Below are positions 5,790 to 6,792 of a stretch of 6,792 nucleotides of DNA, one piece after another. Both the position numbers and the translations under genes were made by a program. This stretch comes from Flavobacterium sp. (GTDB lineage Bacteria > Bacteroidota > Bacteroidia > Flavobacteriales > Flavobacteriaceae). Each line of letters begins with the position of its first letter. Position 1 is the stretch's first letter. Where the stretch lies: positions 30,864-37,655 of the forward strand of contig JADMKR010000060.1 in NCBI GenBank assembly GCA_015478765.1, in the 5' to 3' direction. The notes under the pieces are model-generated. The model did not search any database. It had not been told where the DNA came from and saw only the letters and a list, made by a program, of their open reading frames with translations.

Positions 5790-6248
5790 ATGAACCTCAC
5801 GCCCCGTCAACTGAATCGTTATCTTATGTTTAAACTTCCGTCGGCATTCTTATGCGGCGTGCGCGTCAAATCATTGAACTCTACTTCCTGCCTGGTAACC
5901 GTAAAACATAGCTGGATCAACCAAAATCCATTCAATTCGATGTATTTTGCCGTGCAGGCGATGGCGGCAGAGTTATCTACAGGTGCGTTGGTAATGACCG
6001 AAATCCGTAATACGAATACGCCAATTTCAATGTTGGTCGCCAGCAATAAATCATCTTTTTCAAAGAAAGCGACAGGCTTGTTAACATTTTCATGCCATGG
6101 CGGCAACGAGATTCGCGATGCGATTCAGAAAGCCACTACGACCGGAGAAGGGGTGACGTGCTGGATGAAATCGATAGGAACAAATGAAGCTGGCGAAATT
6201 GTTTCCGAAATGGATTTCGAATGGACATTGCGCAGACGAGTGAGTTAA
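5790..6248 (+). CDS. DUF4442 hotdog-fold protein, thioesterase-like
   Basis: A 152-residue soluble protein matching DUF4442, a hotdog-fold family related to acyl-CoA thioesterases. The best marker is the segment around the central hotdog helix, INQNPFNSMYFAVQAMAAELSTG (43-65). It is preceded by the strand-forming LCGVRVKSLNSTSCLVTVKHSW (21-42) and followed by strands including GLLTFSCHGG (96-105) and a final VSEMDFEWTLRRR (138-150). The expected role is hydrolysis or binding of an acyl thioester, substrate unknown. The ATG at 5790 was chosen because it follows the -7 promoter box and leaves the family's expected N-terminus (NRYLMFKLPSAFL); an upstream in-frame TTG at 5757 precedes the promoter. 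There is no terminator between it and the next gene 64 bases on, but that gene has its own -7 box. Confidence 0.85.
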   Translation: MNLTPRQLNRYLMFKLPSAFLCGVRVKSLNSTSCLVTVKHSWINQNPFNSMYFAVQAMAAELSTGALVMTEIRNTNTPISMLVASNKSSFSKKATGLLTFSCHGGNEIRDAIQKATTTGEGVTCWMKSIGTNEAGEIVSEMDFEWTLRRRVS

Positions 6249-6287
6249 ACCTTACTTAAGACTAGCGGTAAATCGTCTGGCTAGGCC

Positions 6288-6295
6288 TATTTTTG
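6288..6295 (+). promoter_or_regulatory. Bacteroidota -7 promoter box for the epimerase gene
   Basis: TATTTTTG fits TAnnTTTG exactly and lies 17 bases before the ATG at 6313, giving a leader of about 10 bases. No -33 TTG is seen at the usual distance. Read-through from the DUF4442 gene is also possible because no terminator separates them. Confidence 0.5.
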
Positions 6296-6312
6296 TTATC
6301 AAATAATGGATA

Positions 6313-6792
6313 ATGAGAGTTTTAATTACGGGCGCCACCGGTCTGATCGGAACACAACTGCAATCTCGGCTGATCGCTGAAAATTTTGAAATCAACTATC
6401 TCACAACTCAAACCGACTTCGATGATATGCCCGGCACCAAAGGTTTCTATTGGAATCCGGCAAAAGGTAAAATAGATCAAAACTGCATGCTTGGTGTAGA
6501 CGTGATTGTACACCTGGCAGGAGCCTCGATCTCAAAGCGCTGGACCCAGTCGTATAAGCAGGAAATTATCGAGAGTCGGATACTGTCGGCAAATCTGTTA
6601 TTTAAAACATTAAAGAATAATCCGCATAATGTTCGCCAACTAATATCGGCCTCCGCCATCGGAATTTATCCCAACAGCCTTTCTCACGTATTTTCCGAAA
6701 ATGAAACGGCCATCGACAATTCCTTTCTGGGCGATGTGGTTGCAAAATGGGAACAATCGGTCGACAAGTTTAAGCCGTTGGGCATAAAGGTG
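6313..6792 (+). CDS. TIGR01777-family NAD(P)-dependent epimerase (5' part)
   Basis: The first 160 codons of a gene that runs off the window; family members are about 300 residues, so roughly half is present. It is an atypical short-chain dehydrogenase/reductase of the TIGR01777 group (E. coli YfcH, human SDR39U1). Visible marks are the N-terminal nucleotide-binding TGATGLIG (6-13), VHLAGASISKRWTQSYKQEI (66-85), ESRILSANLL (87-96), ISASAIGIYP (111-120) and DNSFLGDVVAKWE (135-147). Members bind NAD(P) but the usual SDR YxxxK catalytic pair is generally not conserved and the substrate is unknown. The ATG at 6313 is the first codon of the Rossmann strand MRVLITG. An overlapping ATG at 6306 is out of frame with this protein. 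Confidence 0.92.
   Translation, partial: MRVLITGATGLIGTQLQSRLIAENFEINYLTTQTDFDDMPGTKGFYWNPAKGKIDQNCMLGVDVIVHLAGASISKRWTQSYKQEIIESRILSANLLFKTLKNNPHNVRQLISASAIGIYPNSLSHVFSENETAIDNSFLGDVVAKWEQSVDKFKPLGIKV

Noticed and set aside
5819..6106. 95-residue frame opposite the DUF4442 gene
   Set aside because: Antisense shadow of a recognised family member with its own promoter; no independent support.
6262..6285. CTAGC ... GCTAG inverted repeat after the DUF4442 gene as a terminator
   Set aside because: The stem is only 5 bp with a long loop, and the later T run belongs to the -7 box of the next gene.

Overview
The window looks like chromosomal DNA from a member of the Bacteroidota (Bacteroidetes). 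The reasons are four exact copies of the phylum's -7 promoter box TAnnTTTG placed just upstream of genes, short 5' leaders with almost no Shine-Dalgarno sequences, and a gene set typical of the phylum (PadR regulator, long PspC-domain membrane protein, head-GIN lipoprotein, DUF4870 protein). Base composition looks moderate, in the 40s percent GC by eye (not counted). The genus cannot be named from what is visible.

Layout. Bases 1-209 are a non-coding leader with two decayed simple-repeat tracts and the trxB promoter. Bases 210-1154 (+) encode thioredoxin reductase, followed by a strong hairpin terminator at 1158-1182. Convergent to it, on the minus strand, is a transglutaminase-like protein (1203-2096). 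Further along the minus strand is a tight three-gene operon, transcribed from right to left: padR regulator (4950-4621), a 573-residue PspC-domain membrane protein (4615-2894) and a head-GIN/DUF2807 lipoprotein (2891-2151). The gaps are 5 and 2 bases, and a clear terminator closes the operon at 2114-2141. Upstream of padR lies a DUF4870 membrane protein (5649-5128, -), separated by 177 bases that carry an 11-bp tandem repeat and small inverted repeats but no visible terminator. From a divergent promoter region, a DUF4442 hotdog-fold protein (5790-6248, +) runs the other way, followed by the first 160 codons of a TIGR01777-type NAD(P)-dependent epimerase that is cut by the window end.

How the genes may work together. 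The padR-pspC-GIN operon, probably with the DUF4870 gene, reads as an envelope module: a small ligand- or stress-responsive repressor controlling an inner-membrane PspC-like protein and a surface-type beta-solenoid lipoprotein. Family neighbours suggest this arrangement; its biochemical function is not established. The remaining genes (trxB, the hotdog protein, the epimerase) look like ordinary housekeeping or metabolic genes. I see no mobile element, CRISPR array, tRNA or rRNA.
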